A DNA stretch of 64,000 nt, taken from positions 46,116,216 to 46,180,215 of the forward strand of contig NC_079206.1 of the NCBI RefSeq assembly GCF_026745355.1, written 5' to 3'. Below are positions 33,801-44,994 of this stretch, piece after piece; within the stretch, counting starts at the first letter, position 1, and every line of letters begins with the position of its first letter. The position numbers were made by a program, and so were the translations under genes. This DNA comes from Beta vulgaris subsp. vulgaris. Taxonomy: Eukaryota > Streptophyta > Magnoliopsida > Caryophyllales > Amaranthaceae. Under the pieces are notes generated by a model. It did not search any database and was not told where the DNA came from. It was given only the letters and a program-made list of their open reading frames with translations.

Positions 33801-36800
33801 GGTTTTCGAGATGAAGAAGGATGTTATAAGCTCCTATAATTAAATCGTTAGCTTGATGTGGGAGTATAGACTAGAGAACTAGTTAAAGCATCACAATTTT
33901 TCATCAAATACTGGTGCAGTTACATGGAGGCTTACTCCAGAAAATGACTTTAGGGAAAAATCGATGCAGCGGTTAAAGGGGATGGAAAAAAATACGGTGT
34001 TGTCTTAGTTCCCGAAGAATATATATGTGATGTGGCAGGGGCAGCTTCCAAATTTGGGCTGCAGAATGTGATATAGATGAGGTGGAAGCTCTTGCTGCTA
34101 GCTATGGGCTCAATGTTGCAGGAGATGCTGGCATCCAACAGTATATTCTAAAGCCAGACAAAGTGAAGTTCTTTAATATGTCCACTGTAAAGAAAGAAAA
34201 AATACTATTTCGGAATTATCTTAAAACTATACGAGTACTGCACCCTCTTTTGTATGACTTATATACATATAAACTCCATACTCTTTCTTACCTATAACAA
34301 TCAATACAGAGAAATGATCAGGGAATATTCTTCTTTTTTCTGGCAGAGGTTCTATTCTGAAATATAATAGGACAAAGTCACGGGAAAAATCACAAATATG
34401 GCTGGTCTTCTCATAAAAATCGTCACCATAGGTTATTCCATTACAATTACCAACTACGGGAGGTGCCTTCTCAAAATGATCCAGAGACCTAGATAAAACG
34501 AGTTAAAGGTCGACCTATGATGTATCAAGCTCTAGTTTTCAACGTACGGCCACCGCGGAAGCAAGGGAAAAGATTGAAAAATAAAACAGATAATACCCAA
34601 TTAAACAAGTTTTCCATCAGTTGTGATTATTTTGGAAGACCTCCCCATAGTTTGGATTATTCTAGAATAACCAATAGCTGAAATTACTATGCGAAGACCA
34701 CGTATGGTTAAATTTTTGCTTGTGATTTATTCCTATATAATATCAATATTACAAATTACAATACCACAACCGAATAGCTTGACCAACGAGATTAATTTAA
34801 GATAATTTTGTGTGCATTAGGAGATATCCACAATATGTTTAATCAAGATGCACGCAAGGGTACTTCCATTCAATGATTTTTCGGTAGAAATAACCTCAAA
34901 ATAGCTGAAAAGCATTTGGCTCCTTCTATGTGAGTTTTAAAGCTAGAAAGATTGCTTTACAGGTTCTACTAGAAGAAGAAATTTCCGGCAGATTATTTTT
35001 GCTTTGAGGGGGGTGGGGGGAGGGGGGAAGAGAGAGAGAGAATCGTCTTGCACAGAGCCCAATGAGGTTTAATATGTATTAAAACCTTCGATACCCGGAT
35101 ATAGCATCACATCCAAGCAACAACAACGACAAAAATTAGCTAGATGTAATAACACTTGTACCTCAGGAAAGCTACTTTTTGGCGAGCAGTTCAGCAGCCT
35201 TGTTAAAATAATGTTTACGCGCCAAATATTTTTTATGATTTATCATTTTGAAACGATTGCTACACTGGGATAAAAAAGTGTATATCATCAGGAACAAATA
35301 TTATTTTTTGCATTTTCCTATTCGGGAGGGTCCCAAAAGGAAGGTCACACTCTCTACAGGCTCAAATCTCATAGCTTGTTCGGTTAACCTTCAAATACAT
35401 GGGAAATTAGAATTCCTACGAAGTAGGTATATGAGTTGTTGTTTGGTTGGCAAAAACATGGGAAGTAGAACTTCCTAGGAAGTTCTACTTCCTACAAAAT
35501 GGAGGAAATAACTTACCAAGGCCCCCCTAGGTAAGTGGAAATTCCCATGGGAAATAGAATTTTCCATGTTCAACCAAACAAAAAAATGTACTTCCTAGGA
35601 AATGAAATTTCATGGGCAATGCAAATTCAAGGGAAGCTATACTTCCCAACTTCAACCAAACGACCCCTCAGTATAGGTTGAGTGTTTTGGTTGGTCTTGC
35701 AGGGAATAATACCTAAAGCATAAAGGTATGTAGGGGTTCAAGGCAGTCAGTCTAGTCTTCTATGTCAATCACAGATACAGATTACTTTGTGAAGGACAAT
35801 TGTTCTTTTCCTTCTCATACTGCATTATTGGACAAAGGTAATCTTCAAGGGAAAGCAAAGATTGGTTAGTCTATTAAGAGCCATTAGGTTTGGAAGGGAA
35901 AAAAGAAACGGAATGAAATGGAAACTGTTCAGGTGGAGGAATCTATTAGAATCTAACACATTCCATTACCCCAAAAAAAAAAGAGTGTGGTTATTTCTTG
36001 CTTCTAACCTCAAAAAAGAATTTAACATCATTCTCTCTCTTGAGTCCTGGTCGCATTCTATCCACCCCTGACCACACGATGCTTTCTCTCTCACATTACC
36101 CCTGTGATCTATGCCATCAGTTGAGTAGAAATCCCTATTTCACACAGTCTCCCCTTCCCCTCTCTCACCTCCAGTCCCTTCTTCAGCCATGGATGGTCAA
36201 ATTGAGCCACACCAATGCCAGATTTGACCACAGTGATTTCAGTAAGGCTGTTTGTGTTTGTTGTTACTTGAAGGCGAAGATATAATATCAGTAGTTAGCA
36301 TGGTAGTTGAGTGATAATTGTGAGGCCTCTGAAACTAAATTGGACTCCTTTTCATAAATCACAATGCATTCTGCTTCTGAAAGGATGAGGGTTTTAAGCT
36401 GGGGAAATGCAATTGCGGGTAATGAATTGAGATAAAAAAAAATAATAATAAAGATATTAACCTTGAGCAAATATTTAGAAACTGACAAGTAGTTAAAAAG
36501 GGTTTTCGACGCCATTGCAATTTCAATCAAAAGGCCTTAACACTCAATAAGCTGAAAGGCATAAAATAGCTAACCCATGGGGGACTTCTAGGTATAGGTT
36601 CCCTGCTCCATCATAATTCCCGTAGAATTCATGACATTGACGGTCTCTCTGTGCTCTCCTTGAGAAAAACATCAAGAACAAAAAAATATGCGAGTTTTCA
36701 AGACCGACCACACAATTTATCCAGCATAACTAAATTTATGTTTCAATCTTGTTCCCCTAGAAGCCTAGATAGAACATAATTATATGAGTTGATCCCATTA

Positions 36801-39800
36801 TACCCAATAAAGAAATGATAGTATTTAGCACAAACATTTTTAGGAAAGGTATATTGGTGAAACATGAATTTTTTGTTTCCAATGACCTATTAGTAGTAAT
36901 GAGGTATTTTCTACAAATGATCTTTCCTCTCAGATATTGTGTTAGGCTGGTTATTTCAGTAAAAAATCCTATGCAGAAGCTCTTACACTTTGGTAGATAC
37001 TCTACATCCAAAATTGACGTCATGAAGAAAAGAAAGTGATAGAGAGGCTCATTGGAAAGAAGGAAAAATGCAAAGAAAAAGGCCACAGCAACATGTATTA
37101 GTAAGATCCAAACGATAACAACTAGTAAGATATGAGATAGGGCGTGAATTAAACGAGCAAATGGCAAGAAGGGCACAAAAACAAAATTAATACATAAGAG
37201 TAAAGACTAGACATGCCAAAATCTTACACAAGGAAAACACATTAAATTTTGAACAAAAATTATATCCAATTTCTAAACTTACCAAATCCAAACACCCCGC
37301 TATATAGTCGTGTGAACATGACCCACTTTAGATGACCCGCCGAGACAAGTTATTCAAATTGACGCATATTAAAGTTTATAAAATGGTTCACAAAACCTTT
37401 GAACCTATAATGGCTATAAATATTTTTCTTTTCCCCCTTGTAGCTTAGAAGGATGTCAACTTTTCTCTTATATCTCTTTCCATTTGGATGGACAGCCAAT
37501 TATAATAAAAATAATGGCCGAAACGGAATCGATTTGACCAAACTAATTTCTGCCTCTAGCACGACACAAGGAGAGAGAAAATAGAGTGGGTCGGAAGTTT
37601 CAATGAAGGGTAAAAGTATGCCCCTTTGATCCTAGAGTACCACAATTTCTTGAAAAGTTTCATATCCTCAACTAACTCCATATAAACCAATTTAACCCTC
37701 ATCACTTCCCTTAACTGTATTAAAATATAGCTCTTCAGTCTTCCCTCTATGCAATTCCTTAGGATTTCTTCAATGACCTCATTAATTTAGATGCCACTTC
37801 TTTCACTCTTACTAAGCTTAAACCATCTTCATCCGAGAAACATCTCTTTGTGATATTCAAGTAGAATATGAAAGGAAACAAACTTAAGAGTAGTACCAAA
37901 ATCATATATCAATATGCATGTCAAACTATCTTCAACGGTATAAATCTTTCATAGAAGCCAAATTCACAAACAAAATATTGTTAGTTCTATTAAATGAAAC
38001 AAACATGATTGTCACTTAATAGCATCACTTGATAATGTATTTTATATAATAAAATTAAGAATTTGATCAAGAAACTTTTCTTGCCCATCCCTCGAAAAGT
38101 AAGCACTGGCAACACATATGTACTCTTCATGTTAGCATTGATAAAATGACCTGCACACAAGGTCCTAAAATAATTTCATGTGTGTTTCAAACACAGGTCA
38201 ACTAATCAAACTAGAAAGCATTTTTTCCTCTATCCAAAGTAACCATGCAATATTTTGCAATGTGTAGATCATAGTCACATTTGCCAAATAGCAGCAATCA
38301 ATTATAGATGCAATTCTGTAAATCCCTTCCTCACTCATGGCTAGACCTGGTTATTGGGCGGGTCGGGTGTGGGTCGGGTTATAAGAGGGCGCCTCATAAA
38401 GGGTCGATAGCGGGTCGGGTCAAATGAGTAGTGGACCGATGGCGGGTCGATAATGGGCAGGCTGGCAAATGAGCAAGAAAACACAAGGAACAAAGAGAGC
38501 CAAAAGTGAGTTTAAATGAATGTGAATCCGAATATGTAATTGTTTTTACAAAACCTATTTTATTTTTCAAAATTATTGGGTTTCTTTATTGGCCCTATAA
38601 TGGCTCTGTCCAATAATGACCCTATCCAATAAAGCCCAATCCAATAATGACCCTATCCAATAAAGCCCTGTCCAATAAAAGCCAATTAAATTTGACCCTA
38701 ACCTTTTAGCCATTGGGCTGTCCTATCCAATAACCAGGTCTACTCATGGCTGAGTTTAATTGAGTTCACTCACCACTTCACAGTGACTATTCCTCTATTA
38801 GCTCGGTTGTGTTACTGACAGAACAAGCTACCGATATATTTCTCATTTGAAACATCAGTTATGTCTTATTCTTCTCTCTCATACACATAAGACAAGATGA
38901 GCAATGACTTCTGTCTTAGTAGCCCAGACCAAGTATTGAGGTATTTTGGCAAGTTAAATTGAATTGTAATTTCGATATATAGCAGCATCTTAGCTATTAT
39001 TTACACATACTATTGATATGTTGAACTCTTCATTTTACCTCAAGAACTCTTGTCATATCCTCGACACTCCGACATAGCCATAAACACTTCGACACTTCAT
39101 ATTAGGCCAAAATCATGGAATTTTTTTGTAAAATAGTCGTGTCAAACACTTGGACATGTGGTCGTGTCTGACACAAATATCCAAATTTGAGTAATAAAGG
39201 TTAACACCTTGTCATATTATACACAAAGTCCATCTCCTCTAAGCAAGGTCATAAAAACTTCAACTATGACTATATGAGCAATCAAATCAATGTCAAAATT
39301 TGAAAAACAAGCCTTTGAAGCCAAAAGACTCTGTTTATCGTAATAAAATCTCATTTAGATAAAAACCAAAGGTATTCCTCTGAAACTTTAAAATTAATAC
39401 ACAAGTATTTGATGCCATAATTATTGTTTGCCACTATGTCCCTCATGTGCCTGTACCAATCCCTAATCGCGCAAAATCAAGCAAATTAGAAAGCAAACCA
39501 AAATGAAGCCACAAATTTTAAAAGTTACAGGAAATTTTCCCAATTTGAGCTTTGAGAGCTCAACTGCTAATAATACTCGGTCGTATTCATCTCTAACGCA
39601 AACTTGACAATGTGTAATTGCAACATAAAACTAAATCAAAAATAACCTAAAAGCAATTCCATTGGAGTCTTGCTAATCAATTCTGGTATAATGCATTTTC
39701 AGTGGGATATGAGTCCTTTTTTGTCACACATTGTCAAGTTTGTATTGTATTTCGGGACCTCATAACTTCTTTGTATTAGTGCTGAAAACTTTGTGTTAGT

Positions 39801-40268
39801 TTAAAGAACTTTTACGAAATATAAACTCAATTAAACAATGCGGAAACTGAATTCAGTCAATGCATAAACAGTAAAGCAAACACATTACCTCCAATTATCA
39901 GACAACGGTGAATAATTCACCGAAAAAATGCACAGCAATACATTAACAAATTGCAAGCAAACATCAAAAAACTATAATTGAGTCAGACAACCAACTTAAA
40001 CAACGAAAAATTATCAATATAAACTCCAAAATTCAAAAATCAAAATGCAGAATCCTAAAAACTTGCAGCAGAACATTGCAACTTTTGCAAGAAGAGAGAG
40101 AAAAAGTGAAGGAAATGGAGAGAATACCAAATTAGGAGAGGAAACGGTGGAAGAGAAGAGTCCGCGAGAAGGAAGGTTAGTGAGGAAATTGGCTGCGGCG
40201 CCACTGGCCGTCGGATTGGAATCGGATGGCGGTGGAGACGCAGAAGACGAACCCTCTTCCATTACCAT
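27815..40268 (-). CDS. DDA1-like / SAP-domain protein, six exons
   Basis: Exons, read on the minus strand: 40,268-40,128, 32,526-32,481, 30,539-30,443, 30,218-30,142, 28,338-28,235 and 27,850-27,815. They total 501 nt, 166 residues plus TAA, and phases join exactly. All introns are GT-AG except the last, which starts GC (GCAAGT). An acidic/Ser/Pro-rich start (residues 1-26) is followed by [14 protein letters not shown] and, from residue 50, [20 protein letters not shown] and [14 protein letters not shown]. This resembles the DDA1 family (DET1/DDB1-associated subunit of CUL4 ubiquitin ligases). After a basic linker, [15 protein letters not shown]...KDELIERLR at the C-terminus is a SAP motif, which binds DNA or RNA. 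So a nuclear, chromatin- or ligase-linked role is inferred. Intron 1 is 7.6 kb and full of transposable elements. The alternative start Met3 is possible. Confidence 0.85.
28653..28845. mobile_element. Stowaway-like MITE in intron 4
   Basis: A 193-bp element with CTTCCTCGTTC at left and the reverse complement CTTCCTCCGTTC at right, flanked by TA. A diverged neighbour (TACTCTCTCCATCTAC, about 28,435) looks like another MITE end without a partner. Confidence 0.7.
28848..30141. other. Intron 4 remainder, no other gene seen
   Basis: Lies between exons 5 and 4 of the DDA1-like gene. Small frames on both strands have no recognisable features. Confidence 0.5.
31173..31201. repeat. GGCAGG short tandem repeat
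   Basis: Five GGCAGG/GGGCAGG units in intron 2 of the DDA1-like gene. Confidence 0.8.
31308..31462 (+). mobile_element. Short non-autonomous Helitron in intron 2
   Basis: Starts near CCTCTATTATAAG (degenerate TCTCTATTATA) and ends CTAG before T, with a perfect CACGC-CTT-GCGTG hairpin nine bases before the end. About 155 bp, related to the copy at 16,740. Confidence 0.6.
32957..33206. mobile_element. Stowaway-like MITE in intron 1
   Basis: A 250-bp element: CTCCCTCTGTTTCTTAAAAA at left, CTCTCTCCCTTTCACAAAAA from the right, both leading to TTTACTC, with TA on both sides. Confidence 0.8.
33955..34185 (+). pseudogene. Frameshifted gene fragment, protein family not identified
   Basis: Two open stretches in different frames read like one protein: [20 protein letters not shown] and onward to SKFGLQNV, then after a +1 shift near 34,072 [20 protein letters not shown]. 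The first phrase is reminiscent of the KxYGVxLxPEG segment of PPi-dependent phosphofructokinase, but the second is not, so I do not assign a function. It sits in intron 1 of the DDA1-like gene, on the opposite strand, and is a captured or decayed copy. Confidence 0.4.
35007..35041. repeat. G-run followed by GA repeat
   Basis: Three runs of six G separated by single T or A bases, followed by (GA)n, in intron 1. It could form a G-quadruplex on the plus strand. Confidence 0.7.
35370..35668. mobile_element. MITE related to the 25,639 element, with a 32-bp palindrome
   Basis: Shares CCTAGGTAAGTGGAAATTCCC-type and CAACCAAAC phrases with the Tourist-like MITE at 25,639-26,004. The right end is clear (CAACCAAACGACCCC) but the left end has decayed and no target duplication was found. 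Contains a perfect 32-bp palindrome at 35,461-35,492. Confidence 0.5.
38342..38742. mobile_element. hAT-type MITE in intron 1
   Basis: A 401-bp element with perfect inverted ends TAGACCTGGTTATTGG and a perfect 8-bp target duplication CTCATGGC (38,334-38,341 and 38,743-38,750). It carries repeated GCGGGTCGGGT phrases near the left end and two copies of a 32-bp TCCAATAATGACCCTATCCA unit near the right end. Confidence 0.85.
38751..40127. other. 5' part of intron 1, no other gene seen
   Basis: AT-rich intron sequence next to exon 1 of the DDA1-like gene. No coding evidence on either strand. Confidence 0.5.
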
Positions 40269-40390
40269 GACTGGTATTTTGGCGCTGCACAGGAGGGTGG
40301 GGGAAGTAAATTATTGGAATACTATTGTTTAGTTTAATACACTTGGATTTGCAGGGACAATACCAAATTATCATAATTACTAGTTGTTAC

Positions 40391-40560
40391 CAAGTAAGTG
40401 TTGGCCCAGTGGTGATGGGGACGGGCTTTGGTAGGACGGATCCGTGTTCGAATTCCCGCAACACCCTTGGCAAAGGAATGGAACTTAACCACCCCGAAAT
40501 TGGCCTCGATCCGAATATAGCCCGAAGGGTGAACCGGGTGCAAACACCAAAAAAAAAAAA
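40391..40560 (+). mobile_element. tRNA-derived SINE
   Basis: About 170 bp with A-box TGGCCCAGTGGTGATGG, B-box GTGTTCGAATTCC, and a poly(A) tail of 12, flanked by a 13-bp target duplication TACTAGTTGTTRC (40,378-40,390 and 40,561-40,573). It lies just upstream of the DDA1-like gene on the opposite strand. Confidence 0.9.
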
Positions 40561-40600
40561 TACTAGTTGTTGCTACGCGCGCCTACGCGCGCGGTGCCCC
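40561..40600 (-). mobile_element. Helitron 3' terminus
   Basis: On the minus strand CGCGC-GTAG-GCGCG, a strong hairpin, is followed nine bases later by CTAGT, the Helitron 3' end. The SINE inserted across this end and duplicated it. The 5' end of this Helitron was not found to the right. Confidence 0.6.
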
Positions 40601-41443
40601 AAAATAGTGAAATTGTGATATCCATAGTCTGTTAGTTTAAGCTAGCCCAATGTCCATTTGCGCACGAATCGAAACAAAGTGTAAATATATGCTTTTTGTG
40701 TTAGAAACTGCCCAATTTGGATGTCTTAACATCATTTTTAGAATCGTTAATGGTGAGACTAATGACTTTTGTCTAGGACAACGTAGGCAAGACGTTAATG
40801 AATTTAAAGATAAAGAATGCAAACATAGAAGTTGTTGAGGATGAGTTTGAAAATCAAATATCTACATAAACGTTTTAAACTCTAGGAATGTTTTTTATAT
40901 TTTCTTCTTCCTACATTAGATCGTCCTGTTGTTTGATCTTGCAAAAATCACACTTACATCTAGTAATTATATACAAGCTTGCATGTTAATTCAAAAGCTA
41001 AACATTTATTTATATAGTTCCCAAACAGACAAAAGAACAGGCAATTCTGCAGTCGGCGAGCATACATGATGGCGAAATTAATGATCCCGCATTCTTGCTT
41101 GTTGAATAGTTGTTGTGGGTAGGCTCCAAGCTACAAGAAGGCAAAAACAATTTTAAAGAAGCAATGGTGAGGAAGTAGAACTTGAAGTGCTTATTAATAA
41201 GCAGAAATGTAATTTAACTTTTGTAGAACTTGGTTATAACTAAGCACGTCGGAGTCATATAATGCAAGTTATGTTCTAAATTTCTAATTGTGACCGAGGA
41301 AGAGATGATTAATTATGCACGTTAATCTTTTGGAAATAAACATGGAGCTTAAAGTAATTCTATGTGAAAGACATTTTCTAATTTGACTATTCTAATTATG
41401 GAACTATTTTTTGCCGATTTGATTTCTGTTTGTACAAGAGATG
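40601..41443. other. No recognised gene
   Basis: Between the Helitron end and the gypsy block. Frames are short and unremarkable; part of it may be Helitron interior. Confidence 0.4.
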
Positions 41444-44164
41444 TGTAACACCCCGTCCTTCTACTACTAAGATACTAAACAATATCTAATCAAGAAGTAC
41501 TAAGAAAGACGTTAGCGGAAATAACGTCGGGACGGTTATGCTACTCTAAAACAGTAATTAAAGATAATTCCTCAAACCAAAGGTTCATAGCTTAAAAAGG
41601 GAATTAATATCCGAGATCACATCATAGTTCTAAAATAAAGAAATGTCCCAATTATATCATATTATCAATCCAAAAACTATGAGACATGAAAGTCTCCCGA
41701 TAAAACTTAAATAAAACTAAATATCCTTGAAAGCTATCCAAAAGTAAGTCTCTCTATGGTCTACATAGAATTCATCTACCAAAAACAGTACTAGGAGCTT
41801 CTTCTCACTACAAACTCTCACTCTGCTAGCCCAAGCAGTCATTTCCATCTGCAAGGATGTATTAAATAATTCCACAGTCAGTGGGGAGTAATTAGCAGTT
41901 CTCCCAGAACAATAGCGATCAAAGCACGATTCAGAATTAAATTATTAAGAAAGGAAAATCATGCAATCATTACATCAATAGCATGCACCTAACCATAAAG
42001 CTCATAGGTAAAACATGTGATCATCAACAATAAGTAAACATGATATAGTGAGTGAAACAATTATAATATATATAAATAATAATAAATCAAGAATTCACAA
42101 GTTTTGAGTCAGAAACCGAACGCCAGTGATTCGCAAATCACTTCCTAAGGTTTGTCAGATCGCAATCTCCAGGTCAGTCTATGGGCTTACGTTCCCCACT
42201 GCCTGTGTCTAAGAATGGCCAAACTCCCGATGCAGGGTAGAACACGCAGAACTCCCTGACCTCTCGGACGACAACAATTAACCCAGGTGTACCCCTAGTT
42301 CGCAAACCAGGTGGTTGGCATGTTCTTCACCGGGGACTACATCTATCCCACCGGATGTTCTTATCTCAAAATACAATCATGCATATAATCCAAGTATCAT
42401 TCATCTAAAATATTCATCAAAAAGGGGATGCCACCCGGCCTTATACCCACAGTTCATCAAAACAGTTCTTCATAATTCCTCAAAATAAATCACTTACAAC
42501 TTTTCAACAGATGTCTCCCACAATAAATACTTTAACACCACTAAACATCATCAATGATATTATACTAGTATTCACAGCAACCACAATTCAATCAAAAATA
42601 CACCACCAATTAACTCTAAATCATATTCTTGAAAGAGTAGTAATAATTAATCATTTTCTTTCATAAATCAAACATATACATATGGTTACCCAATGATACA
42701 TACTGCATACTACTGAAAATCAGAAACCCATAATATAATAAATTATGAATTATTTCGATTTACAAGCCCTGAAATAATTTAAAAGTGTATCCTCAATTTC
42801 AAACAAAAACACAATAGTAATTATTATACTAATAAGTTTGAGCAGTAAAAACACACAAAAATTATCATACGACCCTAATGGCTCTTTTGACATGGTACAA
42901 TTTTTATTTATAATTTCGGACTCCAAAAGTATTTTTAACAGTTAATATACAGATTACTCAAATAAGCCAAAATAATAATTAAAAATATAAACAGACGCCC
43001 AAAAATTACCAAAAATTTACATAACATGTAAAAACTCACGGAAATACATAATATTCAAATAAATGAATTTTTCAGCCCTTATAAATAATTTTCATGAATT
43101 ATATACTGACAGAAACGAAATTACAAAAACAGATATATCAATTAAATAAAATAGTAAACAGCAGGAAAAAATTATTCTAAGGGATGGAATACATACTACG
43201 AATGTAACATGATCTAAGAAAAATAGTTTCATCAATTTTAACATTCGTTCAATAATTATTATGCAATTTAGCCAAAAACACACAAAACACCAATTAAATT
43301 AAATAAATACCAAAAACAATGCGAAAATTATTTTTCTCTACACAGTATTCACATAGCATGTAACAAGTATATTCATGTCAAATTTCGTCCATAATTTCAT
43401 TAAAAATATTTAAATAATTCCTAGCGTAGTAATCTAATACCGAATAATACTCTAATCACTATGGTTCTAAGATAACTACTAGTTACCTGGATCGTCGGAG
43501 GCGAGCTGAATATTTCTGGAAAATCCCAATATAGGCGTGTGATCCTCTCCTTCTTCAAATTCCCAAGCACCAAGTATAAGAAAAAGGCAACAAGAACAAT
43601 TCACGAACAATTAACAAGGAGTAGAAATGAAAAATTTTGAGAGAATGAAGAAGATGATGATGGTGGCCGAATTACTTGGAGTATGGCAGCAAGGAGTTCT
43701 GATTTTCTATTCAGAATTTGAAGTGATAAAGGGTGAAAATAAGAGGTTTAATTAGGAAGAATCATTAGGGGGTTATGGGAGTTACAAAGCAACAAAGAGT
43801 CACAAGGAAAAATAAAAAGAAAAGAAAGAAAGAGGCTCTCCTTTTCCTTCACTTGGCCGGCTGTCAAGCCCAACACACCCAAAAAATTTTGGCCCAAATC
43901 AACAAGAGTCCATGCTTCAAAAGCCCGCTACGCGATAAAACGATTAATTCCTAAATCGCGCCTAAATTTTGAAAATACTTAATAATAAAAATAATTGTAA
44001 TAAATTATATGATAAATATAAATGAAATAAACACATTGCCATAAAAATAAAAAACAATAATTTGGCTCCCAAAATTATAAAATAAAAATAATTAATTTAG
44101 AGAAAATAATAGTTCTAGGGGAAACTTTTGCGAAAAACTAGGAGCAAAATTATGGGTTGTCACA
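41444..44164 (-). repeat. Gypsy A 3' LTR (left copy)
   Basis: 2,721 bp, plus-strand ends TGTAACACCCCGTCC and GGGTTGTCACA, next to the polypurine tract AAGGAGGGGAGAT (minus strand, 44,165-44,177). Matches 59,466-62,241 closely. Confidence 0.9.
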
Positions 44165-44994
44165 ATCTCCCCTCCTTAAATAAAGTTTCGTCCTCGAAAC
44201 TTAGAAAACACACAAACAGACAAGAGCACAAAAAGTACCTGAAACGAATAGTTCCGGGTATTTCAGTGCATTGACTCTTCGGTTTCCCAAGTAGCTTCTT
44301 CGTACTTTTGACTTCTGCAAAGTACTTTCACCAAGGGAATCACCTTCCTTCTAAGAGCACGGTTCTGACGGTCCAATATACGAACAGGTCGCTCTTCAAA
44401 AGTCAGATTCGGCTCAACTGACACCGACTCAACAGGGATCACATGCGAAGGATCACACTATGATACCTGCGCAACTGCGACACATGAAACACATCATGAA
44501 CCTTCGACAGCTCGGCGGCAAAGCCAAACGATACGCGACCTCCCCAATCCTTTCAAGAATCTCATAGGACCTACGAACTTCGGACTCAACTTACCCTTTT
44601 GACCAAACCGCATCACTCCTTTCATAGGAGAAACCTTCAAAGCACCTTATCCTCCACCTCAAAGAAATAGGTTTCCGACGCGAATAACATACGACTTCTA
44701 TCTATCTTGAGCAGCCTTCATCTTGCTTGAATTACTTTCACCTCCTCAACTGTATCCTGATTAACTCCGGCCCAAAATCAATGAGTCAATGTCGCTCCAA
44801 CAAGTAGGACTACACATCTTCCTTCCATAGAGAGCCTCATACGGAGCCATTTGGATACTAGCTTGATAACTGTTGTTATAAGAAAACTCCACCAAGCTAA
44901 GAGACTTGACCCAAGACTGTTGAAATTCTAAGGCACAAGCACGAAGCATATCTTCCAAGGTCTGAATAGTTCTCTCAGTCTGACCATCGATAGC
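44165..44994 (-). pseudogene. Gypsy A integrase C-terminal part, left of the nested insertion
   Basis: Encodes the end of the integrase core from DGQTERTIQT onward, then the GPY/F-type module and chromodomain-like tail, but in many short frames. Compared with the intact copy at 62,242-63,133 it lacks single bases at several places. The longest open stretch is 44,761-44,958 (NNSYQASIQMAPYEALYGRK). Confidence 0.75.

Noticed and set aside
36288..36530. 80-codon minus-strand frame as an extra exon of the host gene
   Set aside because: The exon 1 to exon 2 join is already in phase and gives a continuous conserved region; adding this frame would break it.
36757..37176. 139-codon hydrophobic frame on the minus strand
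   Set aside because: Lies in intron 1 of the host gene, has no recognisable domain, and hydrophobicity follows from T-rich sequence.
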